From a virus, in the IMG/VR virus record IMGVR_UViG_3300017971_000460, positions 1-41,227 of that record: a DNA stretch of 41,227 bases; one strand, written 5' to 3'. The notes below the pieces were generated by a model, which was given only the letters and a program-made list of their open reading frames with translations, searched no databases and was not told where the DNA came from. Shown piece after piece: positions 32,951 through 40,509 of the stretch. A program made the position numbers and the translations under genes. Positions within the stretch are counted from its first letter, which is position 1; each line of letters starts with the position of its first letter.

Positions 32951-34285
32951 TTATACTCCTCCCATTCCACCGGATGGATCGGACTCGGTCTCATGTTCAC
33001 CACCTCGTCCACCTCCCGTGCCTGCCCCACTGCCTGTGCTTCGACCCTCACCACTTTGGGTTGTCCTGGTGGTTTGTCCAGTCATTGGGTCAAAATAATT
33101 ACTGGCCAGTTTTTTTGCACCAGCACCAGCAAAAGGTCCTGCAAAGATTCCTACAGCACCACCAATTAATGACGGAGCAAGGTTTTGTATTTTACTATAT
33201 AGACCAGGATTATTCTGCTTAAGTGTTTCACCTGTATTGGTTCCAGACTGTGGATTAAAACGGTCACGTTCAAATTCCTGCAACGTCTTCATCTCCTCAG
33301 GGGTAAGCTTTCCATCAAGGCCAGCACCAGTATCGGTTAGTGTACCATCAGCATTGAATAACTTTCCACCGTCAAGGCCTGGGAACTTTCCAACATCCTT
33401 TGCACCGGCTTGGGTTATTGTCAGGTCCTTATCTGCAGTTGTAACACCCCTCTGCTGAAGTCCTTGGGATGCCGTAAGGTCAGCACCTACACCAAGGGCT
33501 GTCTGGTCTGGTAGAGTTACACCACCAATCTGTGGGGTAAGTCCTACACCTGACTGGGTAAGGGCCTGCTGGTTAGCTAAGAGGCCTGCCTGACTGGTCT
33601 GAAGGTTTTGAAACACACCCGTGCCAGTTGCCAGGGCATCCATACGTTCACGTCTGGCAGCTTCACCGGCTGCTCCCACAGCACCGGCCTTAGCTGTTGC
33701 CTTTTGAATAGCCAGGTCACGTTCGGTTGCCTGTGATACGTTTAACCCCTGAGCCTTTAAACGGCCACGGATATCGGCACCAGCTTTCCCAAACTGCTGC
33801 TCAACAGCACTGGCTGCTTGTCCTACCCTTTGCTCAATCGTCGGAAGGTTATCCAACTCAGCTTTAAACCTACTGGCTGTTTCGGATACGTTGGCACCCA
33901 TCTCGGTGATGCTTTGGTTGAAGATAGACTTCAGGGCATCGGAGCTTGTAAGGTCTTTGATACTTTGCTCCAGGGCAAGAGATGAATTTTTGCCGATCAT
34001 ATTAATTAGCTGAGTGTTTGTTGAGATTAGTTCCTCTTGGAACGGACGGTACACGTCCTCCATGAAGGACCGGTCAAGGTCTCCCCACTCATTTAGCTTT
34101 TGTGTGAATGCTTTCATGGTGTCTGCAGCCTGCTGGTCGTAGAGAAAGTCAACCGTTTGCTTTGACTCTCCGGACACAGTAGACGGACTCACCTTGGGCT
34201 GCTTAGGGTCCTCTTTACCGGACTCACTAAACACACTACCAATGATGTCAGCACCAGCATCGATTATGCTATCTACCCATCCCAT
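32951..34285 (-). CDS. Internal virion protein, Gly/Ala/Gln rich (444 residues)
   Basis: Starts with MGWVDSIIDAGADIIGS, a hydrophobic Gly-rich helix typical of podophage ejection proteins of the gp14 type, behind acaggagataacttag. Residues 45-250 are helical and Ala/Gln rich (QRVGQAASAVEQQFG; AQGLNVSQATERDLA). Around 311-331 lie two short Asp-Gly loops, NADGTLTD and GLDGKLTPEE, like partial EF-hand calcium loops. A second hydrophobic Gly/Ala stretch lies at 372-393 and the last 30 residues are Gly/Ser-rich and acidic. It stops two bases before the 355-residue gene starts. Likely part of the DNA-ejection apparatus. Confidence 0.65.
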   Translation of the reverse strand: MGWVDSIIDAGADIIGSVFSESGKEDPKQPKVSPSTVSGESKQTVDFLYDQQAADTMKAFTQKLNEWGDLDRSFMEDVYRPFQEELISTNTQLINMIGKNSSLALEQSIKDLTSSDALKSIFNQSITEMGANVSETASRFKAELDNLPTIEQRVGQAASAVEQQFGKAGADIRGRLKAQGLNVSQATERDLAIQKATAKAGAVGAAGEAARRERMDALATGTGVFQNLQTSQAGLLANQQALTQSGVGLTPQIGGVTLPDQTALGVGADLTASQGLQQRGVTTADKDLTITQAGAKDVGKFPGLDGGKLFNADGTLTDTGAGLDGKLTPEEMKTLQEFERDRFNPQSGTNTGETLKQNNPGLYSKIQNLAPSLIGGAVGIFAGPFAGAGAKKLASNYFDPMTGQTTRTTQSGEGRSTGSGAGTGGGRGGEHETESDPSGGMGGV

Positions 34286-34300
34286 CTAAGTTATCTCCTG

Positions 34301-34855
34301 TTAAATTGTTTTGTAAGTTATTGATCCGTTGAACTTGGCCGACGTGGATGTTAGCCCACTGACCAGTGTGTAAGCACCGAGAGCATTATCGGCTGGCTCG
34401 AAGGTTGCAATGGCATCATTTAATATAATGGCCTGCAGGTACGAGTTGGAGCCTGCCCAGTTCACGTACTTTGGAAACACTGGGCCAATAGGGTAGTCAT
34501 CAACCGACGGAAACGGAATGCCCTGAATGTAAAAGACGTTACCAGCCGTTAGGCCTGTAGTGTCAATTAGCAGCAACTGCCAAATCAAGGTAACCATATT
34601 GCCAATCTTTGTGTAGTGCCCTATTGATGTGCCTGCCGTGGCTAAATTACCACCAGAGGTTGCATCAGCACCAACTGGAGTCCACATACCGTAGTCCACG
34701 TCAAGGCCTGACAAAGCAGCCGTGTTTTTATTCACGGCCTGGACCAGAGCCTCAAGAGTAAGCTTGTTAGCTATCAAGATATCTTTTAGCTGCTGGTCCG
34801 AGTCTATTAACTTCCCGGCTATGTCAGGACTGTGGGGTGTAACTATGTTTGCCAT
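34301..34855 (-). CDS. Tail fibre tip-like protein (184 residues)
   Basis: I place the start at 34855, where cggaggagattgtata precedes the ATG and the codon overlaps the stop of the upstream gene; the frame extends upstream to 34930 without a site. The N-terminal 50 residues (IDSDQQLKDILIANKLTLEALVQAV) are a trimer-forming helix. From residue 55 on, GMWTPVGADATSGG...HYTKIGNMVTLIWQL is a pattern seen in C-terminal receptor-binding domains of phage fibres. It is probably a short fibre or tip attached to the tail. Confidence 0.6.
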   Translation of the reverse strand: MANIVTPHSPDIAGKLIDSDQQLKDILIANKLTLEALVQAVNKNTAALSGLDVDYGMWTPVGADATSGGNLATAGTSIGHYTKIGNMVTLIWQLLLIDTTGLTAGNVFYIQGIPFPSVDDYPIGPVFPKYVNWAGSNSYLQAIILNDAIATFEPADNALGAYTLVSGLTSTSAKFNGSITYKTI

Positions 34856-37164
34856 TATACAATCTCCTCCGTTGACGTTGCCATGGTTATCCGTTTGATT
34901 GGAATCATACCAGACACCTCTATCTCCCACTTCTTATCTTTAAACCCACGGGGCAGCTTGAACATGTTACTGTTCGATACCTGCTTTGTGAACTTCAAGA
35001 CACCGTTGGCATACACTTTAAACTCCACGTAGCTTTGCACACCAAGAGAGGAGAGGCTATACAAGTTATCCCCATTAACGTCCTGCTCGTTTAACATACT
35101 CCCATTAAGAGGCCCAAACAAATCCTCCTGCCCCCAGGACGTAGCTGGGTTAGCTGACCAGGCTGCATTGTTTAATGTTGACAGGGTACCACCGTCTGCA
35201 ATAATATCCAAGACATCATTATAAAAGTCTGTGTCCAGAATCACCTGAGCCACCTTAAAGTTCTTGGGCTTTTCAAGGATGTACCTGGGAGACTTGTACA
35301 TAAAGTTTCGGTACGACGACGTGTCCGAGTCCCACTGTGAAATGTAGTATATGCTTGGTTCATCAATATCGGACTGGAAGATCGTGTAGAACTCACCGTT
35401 AGCAATGCTGACGTAAGATGCCAGGTGGTAGTTAACACCTGACGTGACGGCACCATTTAGAAAGTCGATGACAACATTACCGTCATAGTCTGCTGATTTA
35501 TAGAAACCATAGTAGGCCTTGTTGTACCAGGCAGCTTGCATGGTCTCAAGTTCGTAGTCGTCCCAGTCCTCCGGTTGGAAGAAAGGGGCTGTAACGTTCT
35601 GCATCCCGGCTGCTGTCACGTGCTGGAATCCCTCAGGGGAGGGAAACATAACACCGTCATCAGTTTCTACCAGAGCCTGTTGAGACAGGCACGGTTGAAA
35701 GGACAGCTTGTTTTTATATAAGGACGTTGGGTGTGGACCCGTGAAGGTGTAGCACCAACCGTCCGTGGCAACAACGATGGTCGAGCCAAAGATACCGATA
35801 CTTTTAATATCATGATCGATTGGAATCTGGTAGTCCTCAGGCCAGGCCCATGGTGCAAATGGTTCGGAAAAGTAAAGGACGTTGTCCTTGTGAGCTACAA
35901 AGAATCCATTAGGATGCCCCCGTAGTCCGGTAAGACCATCTGGGGCTCTGTCGTCGAACGGGGAGTCACCAACCGATCCAAGGTCAGCCACATCAACAGA
36001 CTCACCCTGTACAAAGGTATGTGTGCCACCAGCCCAGGTTCCAGTACCACCAACTGTGCACTCGTATAGATCATAGGTTCCAGCACCACCGTAGAATACA
36101 TACTCACCAGCAACGTAGGTCTCAGTGGAATCAAACCAGTAGGCATTAAGCACGTGAAGAAAATCAGCATTGCCAGCACCGTCGTCGGCTGTTCTGTACA
36201 GCTTTACGTACGGACGATTTGTTCCCACCTTTGTGATCAGATGCTCGTCGGCTGCATCGGGGTAGTCAATGTCATCGATATCATTTCTTCCATTAAGAGT
36301 ATTGGTACTTGACTCACCCAATGAACTTGGAGGACCCTCCTCACCGTATCGACTAACATAGGTGTAGAAGTAGGCTATATATAATGCTCCTGCTACTTGT
36401 GGTGAAACCGTTGGGGCTGAACCAGATGGAGCACCTGGGTAATAGAAGTCTGTGGTAAAGTCAAATGTTCCTGCACCCTGAAGATCGTTAACGAAGGCTG
36501 CATACTCATTGGCTGCTGTACCCACAAAGGTCCCACCAAGGAAGGCTGTGGCATTGTACGTATCCGTGTCGATGTGAGCACCCGAGTTAGAGAAGGCTAT
36601 AGTATTACCGGCTACACCGGCTGTCGTAGCTTCCACTGTCACCGTGCCGTCAAGGTTGTCTGTAAACGTAACGGCTGCTGCTGGGGTCTTAGCTGCCAGG
36701 GCTGCTGCACACAGTTCTTTCGTTGTGGTTGCAGCCGTGCCGAGCTCGGTGTTACCACCACCGACACCATCGTCACCTATGTCAAACTCAAATGTCTCTG
36801 AGCCTATGGTTAAGGTTTCACCATCCGTCATGCCATCGGTGAAGGTCACCGTACCCTTTGACTTTTGAGCAGGCATACCGGTAAAGTACATTCTCTCCCA
36901 GGTGTCGTTGGCTACTGGTGATCTAACCCAGTGGACAATGTTGTTGTAGTAAACCCAATGGTTGTTACCACCCTCCAGGTACTCAAACAATGACTTGTAA
37001 GCAGAGCCAGTTAAGGCTGTGCTTGCTGTAGACTTACGGTAGGCTTTAAGCTCACCGGTTGCTGTCTTCAGGTCAAGGGCAGTCTGGGCCATATTGGGTG
37101 GCAGCTTATCGTTAGCCACCTTGGGCATGATACCTTTGAACTCATTAATCTGTATCTTTGCCAT
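34855..37164 (-). CDS. Large tail/virion structural protein (769 residues)
   Basis: Begins MAKIQINEFKGIMPKV, the start I associate with a podophage structural family that has INEF-G-P and LPPNMAQ near the N-terminus and forms part of the tail. Residues about 100-215 look like an inserted beta-sandwich (VTFTDGMTDGETLTIG ... TAFLGG), as found decorating phage tail proteins. The rest is beta-rich with repeated Trp/Tyr. The start site is aatagaggaaaaaacag. It overlaps the previous gene's end by 20 bases. A role in the tail hub or nozzle (T7 gp12-like position) is inferred from order after the adaptors. Confidence 0.7.
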   Translation of the reverse strand: MAKIQINEFKGIMPKVANDKLPPNMAQTALDLKTATGELKAYRKSTASTALTGSAYKSLFEYLEGGNNHWVYYNNIVHWVRSPVANDTWERMYFTGMPAQKSKGTVTFTDGMTDGETLTIGSETFEFDIGDDGVGGGNTELGTAATTTKELCAAALAAKTPAAAVTFTDNLDGTVTVEATTAGVAGNTIAFSNSGAHIDTDTYNATAFLGGTFVGTAANEYAAFVNDLQGAGTFDFTTDFYYPGAPSGSAPTVSPQVAGALYIAYFYTYVSRYGEEGPPSSLGESSTNTLNGRNDIDDIDYPDAADEHLITKVGTNRPYVKLYRTADDGAGNADFLHVLNAYWFDSTETYVAGEYVFYGGAGTYDLYECTVGGTGTWAGGTHTFVQGESVDVADLGSVGDSPFDDRAPDGLTGLRGHPNGFFVAHKDNVLYFSEPFAPWAWPEDYQIPIDHDIKSIGIFGSTIVVATDGWCYTFTGPHPTSLYKNKLSFQPCLSQQALVETDDGVMFPSPEGFQHVTAAGMQNVTAPFFQPEDWDDYELETMQAAWYNKAYYGFYKSADYDGNVVIDFLNGAVTSGVNYHLASYVSIANGEFYTIFQSDIDEPSIYYISQWDSDTSSYRNFMYKSPRYILEKPKNFKVAQVILDTDFYNDVLDIIADGGTLSTLNNAAWSANPATSWGQEDLFGPLNGSMLNEQDVNGDNLYSLSSLGVQSYVEFKVYANGVLKFTKQVSNSNMFKLPRGFKDKKWEIEVSGMIPIKRITMATSTEEIV

Positions 37165-37477
37165 CTGTTTTTTCCTCTATTAGTTTGGGTTCCTCAACCT
37201 TACCCTCAATAAACTCCAGGCCTTCGAGAGCACCTAACTGTTTAAGAACCTGAACGTTTGACTTACGAACGTTGGCATAGTCAATTCTCATGCCAAACAT
37301 AAAGTCGTACAGTTGCTGGGTAAGGATCATGGTTCGTTTGGGTGCACAGTCTGCCGTAGCATACGTGTCACCCTCGTTTGTTTTCCACAAACCCTCAACG
37401 TAGTTGGGGCACTGGTCCTTATATCGAATCCAAAATGGACATTTCTCTTTGGTGCATGTGTCTTGTCTTTTAGCCAT
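37145..37477 (-). CDS. Cys-rich small virion-module protein (110 residues)
   Basis: Starts behind acagggggaaatattatc. Five Cys occur in the first 45 residues (MAKRQDTCTKEKCPFWIRY, QCPNYVEG and ADCAPKR), suggesting a zinc site or disulphides. The C-terminal half is charged and ends EEKTDGKDTD. It lies between two tail genes. Unknown function; possibly an assembly factor. Confidence 0.6.
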   Translation of the reverse strand: MAKRQDTCTKEKCPFWIRYKDQCPNYVEGLWKTNEGDTYATADCAPKRTMILTQQLYDFMFGMRIDYANVRKSNVQVLKQLGALEGLEFIEGKVEEPKLIEEKTDGKDTD

Positions 37478-37508
37478 GATAATATTTCCCCCTGTAATTT
37501 AAATGTTA

Positions 37509-38522
37509 TCAGTCTTTGGTTGCTATGATACCCACGGCTGCTTGAGGCCTGTCCGTAGACGGTGCACTGGATGATCCAGTGGCTGCTGTTCCTGAAGCAC
37601 TGGTTGCTCCTGTTCCACTGGCACCCGTTGCTCCGGTACCACCAGCATTGGTGTTACCTGGATCGACATTGTTTGTGTAGGCATCCTGATCCATCTTTTT
37701 AACTGAGCTACCACCAATCGTTCCATCGTGTACCGAGATTTTGTCATAGCCAGTGTTGTTTGTTCCAGTGATAGCCTGACCACTTCCATTTGAGGCAAAC
37801 GACTGATCGTTAGATGATGACCCAATAAAATTATACCACATGTGATTATGGGTACCCATCGTGTGGGTGTGACTTGGGCCGGTGTGAGTATGTGACGGCC
37901 CGGTATGTGTGTGGCTTGGGCCTGTATGTGTATGGGTTGTTGGGGTCCACGAGCCAAGTACCTGACCACCCGTGTCGTTATAGTCCTGTGCCCCACCTTT
38001 AATAGCAAGTAGGCTATCAGCCGGGCCTGCATCAAGTGTCCAGCCAGTCGGTGCCACGTTCTCGTAGAAGTACATCTTGAGACCTGACGGTGCCAGAAGT
38101 AGCAGAGCATTGGCTGCAATGTCAGCAGTATTGGTTGCTATGTCAGCCACGTTTGTGGCTATGTCTGCAGCATTCGTTACTATGTCTGCAGCATTCGTTG
38201 CTATGTCGTCCCGAAAAGCTTCAAGCACAATCTTGGGTAAACGTAGCTGAATCTTGTCAGACGTGGAGTAGGCCGTACCTGAGGTGTCGTCTGCCCCTCG
38301 TTCTATTACCTGGAACACATCACCGGAGGTGTGTGTGGTTACCTTAATTATTTCTCTGTTACCGGATACGTCCACCAGGGTGCAGTAGAAGTAATCTCCA
38401 CTCCCACCAGCAACGATAGGGAAGTTGTTACCCTCACCAGCAGCAACCGTCAGTGTCGTGGCACCTGAGGTTATGCCAGAGGCCAGGGTACTCTCGGCAT
38501 TGTTTGCAAATTTTACAGCCAT
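37509..38522 (-). CDS. Tail fibre/collar protein with His-rich metal-binding repeats (337 residues)
   Basis: Starts behind aagaggagtggatc. Residues 1-105 form a beta domain (TLASGITSGATTLTV...) common at the base of phage fibres. Residues 107-136 are TNAADIA heptads, a trimeric coiled coil. Residues 145-190 (GLKMYFYENVAPTGW...) resemble phage tail-collar domains. Residues 197-227 contain HTHTGPS repeats with HxH pairs, like the iron-binding HxH elements of T4 gp37 and the zinc site of gp12. The tail is Gly/Ala/Thr rich. It is probably the receptor-binding fibre or collar. Confidence 0.8.
   Translation of the reverse strand: MAVKFANNAESTLASGITSGATTLTVAAGEGNNFPIVAGGSGDYFYCTLVDVSGNREIIKVTTHTSGDVFQVIERGADDTSGTAYSTSDKIQLRLPKIVLEAFRDDIATNAADIVTNAADIATNVADIATNTADIAANALLLLAPSGLKMYFYENVAPTGWTLDAGPADSLLAIKGGAQDYNDTGGQVLGSWTPTTHTHTGPSHTHTGPSHTHTGPSHTHTMGTHNHMWYNFIGSSSNDQSFASNGSGQAITGTNNTGYDKISVHDGTIGGSSVKKMDQDAYTNNVDPGNTNAGGTGATGASGTGATSASGTAATGSSSAPSTDRPQAAVGIIATKD
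37842..37934 (-). repeat. Coding tandem repeat HTHTGPS in fibre protein
   Basis: Three near-identical 21-base units plus a partial fourth encode HTHTGPS repeats and then HTHTMGTHNH. The units differ at synonymous positions, so the protein pattern is maintained by selection while the DNA drifts. Confidence 0.85.
38115..38204 (-). repeat. Coding 21-base repeat (TNAADIA heptads)
   Basis: Four to five 21-base units encode one coiled-coil heptad each (TNAADIV, TNAADIA, TNVADIA, TNTADIA). Such heptads trimerise fibre shafts, and copy number could change shaft length. Confidence 0.85.
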
Positions 38523-39226
38523 GATCCACTCCTCTTAATTGCATTTGATCCCATCACTATAAAGTCCTGGGGTATGATCCGACCAGGGTATTTACCGGTG
38601 CCGGTCAAGGTTGTTTTCCTGGCAGTACGGACACCATTTCTGTAAGCTCGTGCAAAGCTACCAGCAAGCTGTGGGTTATACCATGAGGCTGTGGGAATCA
38701 ATAGTAGCCGTGAAACTACACCAGCCTGGATGTGCTCATGCCACTTCTCGTAGATGTGCTCATCTATTTCTGTTTGATCCCTCTTGTACGTAACCCGTGT
38801 GACAAGCTCAAGGTCGTCAGTAACATCTGCACTGGGTGTAGGCCAGAATCTAATTTTATTTGTCTCATCCTCAAGGAAGTATCGGGTTGGTTTACTGGAC
38901 GTTGTCTCTCTCCAGTTATTAAACTCAGCATCCATTTCCTTTTCGGTTGTTCTAAGCATAGGTAAGTCGTTGCCATCAATACGACAGTTGTCCACAGCAA
39001 TGGCACGATATTTATCTCCCGTGTACTTCAAGGTGTACGTGCTCTTATCTTCCTCAAGCTGAAAGGCAGATGGTTCTTTCTTGAGGGCCAGGGTACGTTC
39101 TAAAAATTCAATGGTTGTACTAAGAACGTGTGTCCGGATCATTATAGACGGAGCACCAGAGCAGTACTGGAGAATCTCGGGTAGGAACACATCGAAGAGT
39201 ACATACCCAGCAGATGCAGTAGCCAT
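38513..39226 (-). CDS. Head-tail adaptor / tail-tube type protein (237 residues)
   Basis: Starts behind caaaggaataacct and overlaps the fibre gene start by 10 bases. The helix SIMIRTHVLSTTIEFLERT near residue 28, the RYFLEDETNKIRFWPTPS strand pair near 115 and the QAGVVSRLLLIP helix near 167 fit podophage adaptor or tail-tube A-type proteins that sit below the portal. It lies next to a second adaptor-like gene (39230). No motif is catalytic. Confidence 0.65.
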   Translation of the reverse strand: MATASAGYVLFDVFLPEILQYCSGAPSIMIRTHVLSTTIEFLERTLALKKEPSAFQLEEDKSTYTLKYTGDKYRAIAVDNCRIDGNDLPMLRTTEKEMDAEFNNWRETTSSKPTRYFLEDETNKIRFWPTPSADVTDDLELVTRVTYKRDQTEIDEHIYEKWHEHIQAGVVSRLLLIPTASWYNPQLAGSFARAYRNGVRTARKTTLTGTGKYPGRIIPQDFIVMGSNAIKRSGSWL

Positions 39227-39229
39227 AGG

Positions 39230-39880
39230 TTATTCCTTTGTCTCAGGTCCTGCAGCACTTGAAGCTGCCATATCAACCTGCAGTAAGTTAAAGAAGTTTT
39301 GTAGGAAGGTCATGCCCTTGCTAAACTCAACGTCCTCGTCGTCAGCAATGAATGCTTTGTACAACATATACTGGACAAGAGGTTCGAAGAATATACTATT
39401 GGTTCCAGTTACACTGGCTGTGGTTGAAACAGCAGTAGGTAGCTGAGACGATACCATCTCAACCTGGACCACAGTGGTGGCATGAACGGGAGGTGTTACA
39501 TAAAATATTTCTGGGTTCTCTTTATCGTAAGAGAAATTGTCAATAGCTGTATCCCCTGTCCCAGCAGGCCACAGCAGGTTTGCAAAATCTATGTGACTTC
39601 TTTTTGCAGGTGTAATGATCTTACCAGCCGTTAATCCATCGGTGCCCATGTTTCTTGTTATGTCCAAGAGTCTTAAGCCTGCCGTGGGTAATGACTGCCT
39701 TACTCCTGCAGATAATGTTACCGACTCAGTGACGGCACCAGCATCGGGACGTACGAGGATCAAGGCTCGAATAGCTGCATTCAAGTACTTGATCCACGTT
39801 GCCGAGGTTACACGATCATAACCGGTGTCACCATAGATATCAGCAGCATCAACTATGTAGTCGTTTGCTGTGAATGCCAT
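39230..39880 (-). CDS. Phage adaptor protein, DUF6682-like (216 residues)
   Basis: The N-terminus has TSATWIKYLNAAIRALILVRPDAGAV, VTLSAGVRQSLPTAGLRLLD and a following TRN segment, matching my memory of the DUF6682 adaptor family (helical bundle then beta segment) used to join portal and tail. The C-terminal half has VEMVSSQLPTAV and a helical MTFLQNFFNLLQVDMAAS end. The start has aaaaaaggaaaataacct. It is followed after three bases by the next adaptor. Confidence 0.7.
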   Translation of the reverse strand: MAFTANDYIVDAADIYGDTGYDRVTSATWIKYLNAAIRALILVRPDAGAVTESVTLSAGVRQSLPTAGLRLLDITRNMGTDGLTAGKIITPAKRSHIDFANLLWPAGTGDTAIDNFSYDKENPEIFYVTPPVHATTVVQVEMVSSQLPTAVSTTASVTGTNSIFFEPLVQYMLYKAFIADDEDVEFSKGMTFLQNFFNLLQVDMAASSAAGPETKE

Positions 39881-39883
39881 AGG

Positions 39884-40417
39884 TTATTTTCCTTTTTTCT
39901 CCTCGTCGTACTCTTTACGGAGCACGTCGATGTGCTTAATGTCATGCACGGTGTGCTGTACACGAGGGACTTGTTTTGGTATGTACCTGATCTTTCCATC
40001 ACGGTCCACATCCATTTTCATTTTGGTTGCAATAGCATTTTGAAGAACACCATCGATAAACTCCTTGGGAATCCAAACCATCTTTTCCCGGGGGATGATG
40101 AGGGCAATACCGTTGAGTGCCATCTGTACGTAGGGTAGGTCGTTCTCGTCAGTGTTGTAGAAGGTAATTTGTACCATCATACCACTGAGGCCCTTATGTA
40201 ATTTCGTGGTTGGTTTGTGCTCCTCGACGTTACCCTCCTCGGTGATGACAACAGCCTCCTTCTCTTTACCTGCATTGACATCAATGAGTCTTAAAATGTT
40301 GGAGAGTTTCTTTCGATTGACTGAGCCGTTGGGGGCCAGGAAGTCATCCTTCGTTAATTCGTACTTGTCCATCAACTCGACTAATTCAACGTCCTTCATG
40401 CTCATATAGTTTTTCAT
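39884..40417 (-). CDS. Hypothetical virion-module protein (177 residues)
   Basis: Starts behind gatggaaggatcgtgat. The N-terminus is a small helical domain (KDVELVELMDKYELTKDD) with APNGSV near residue 28, a motif also seen in the 746-1639 product. The middle contains MVQITFYNTDENDLPYVQM and the C-terminus is Lys rich. It lies between capsid and adaptors and may be a decoration or assembly protein; nothing more specific is visible. Confidence 0.6.
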   Translation of the reverse strand: MKNYMSMKDVELVELMDKYELTKDDFLAPNGSVNRKKLSNILRLIDVNAGKEKEAVVITEEGNVEEHKPTTKLHKGLSGMMVQITFYNTDENDLPYVQMALNGIALIIPREKMVWIPKEFIDGVLQNAIATKMKMDVDRDGKIRYIPKQVPRVQHTVHDIKHIDVLRKEYDEEKKGK

Positions 40418-40448
40418 ATCACGATCCTTCCATCGATGATAGTTAGTA

Positions 40449-40489
40449 GGAGGGGCAAGGCCAGGGGGTAGCCAAGCCCTGCCCTCTCC
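40449..40489 (-). terminator. Strong hairpin downstream of capsid gene
   Basis: On the plus strand ggaggggca (40449-40457) pairs with tgccctctcc (about 40480-40489), with one bulge and a G-T pair, and a small ggc/gcc inner stem. In minus-strand transcripts it follows the capsid stop by about 20 bases. No T run follows, so it is more likely a partial terminator, pause or 3' stabiliser that raises capsid over downstream products. Confidence 0.5.
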
Positions 40490-40509
40490 AAGTTAATAAA
40501 AGTTACAGA

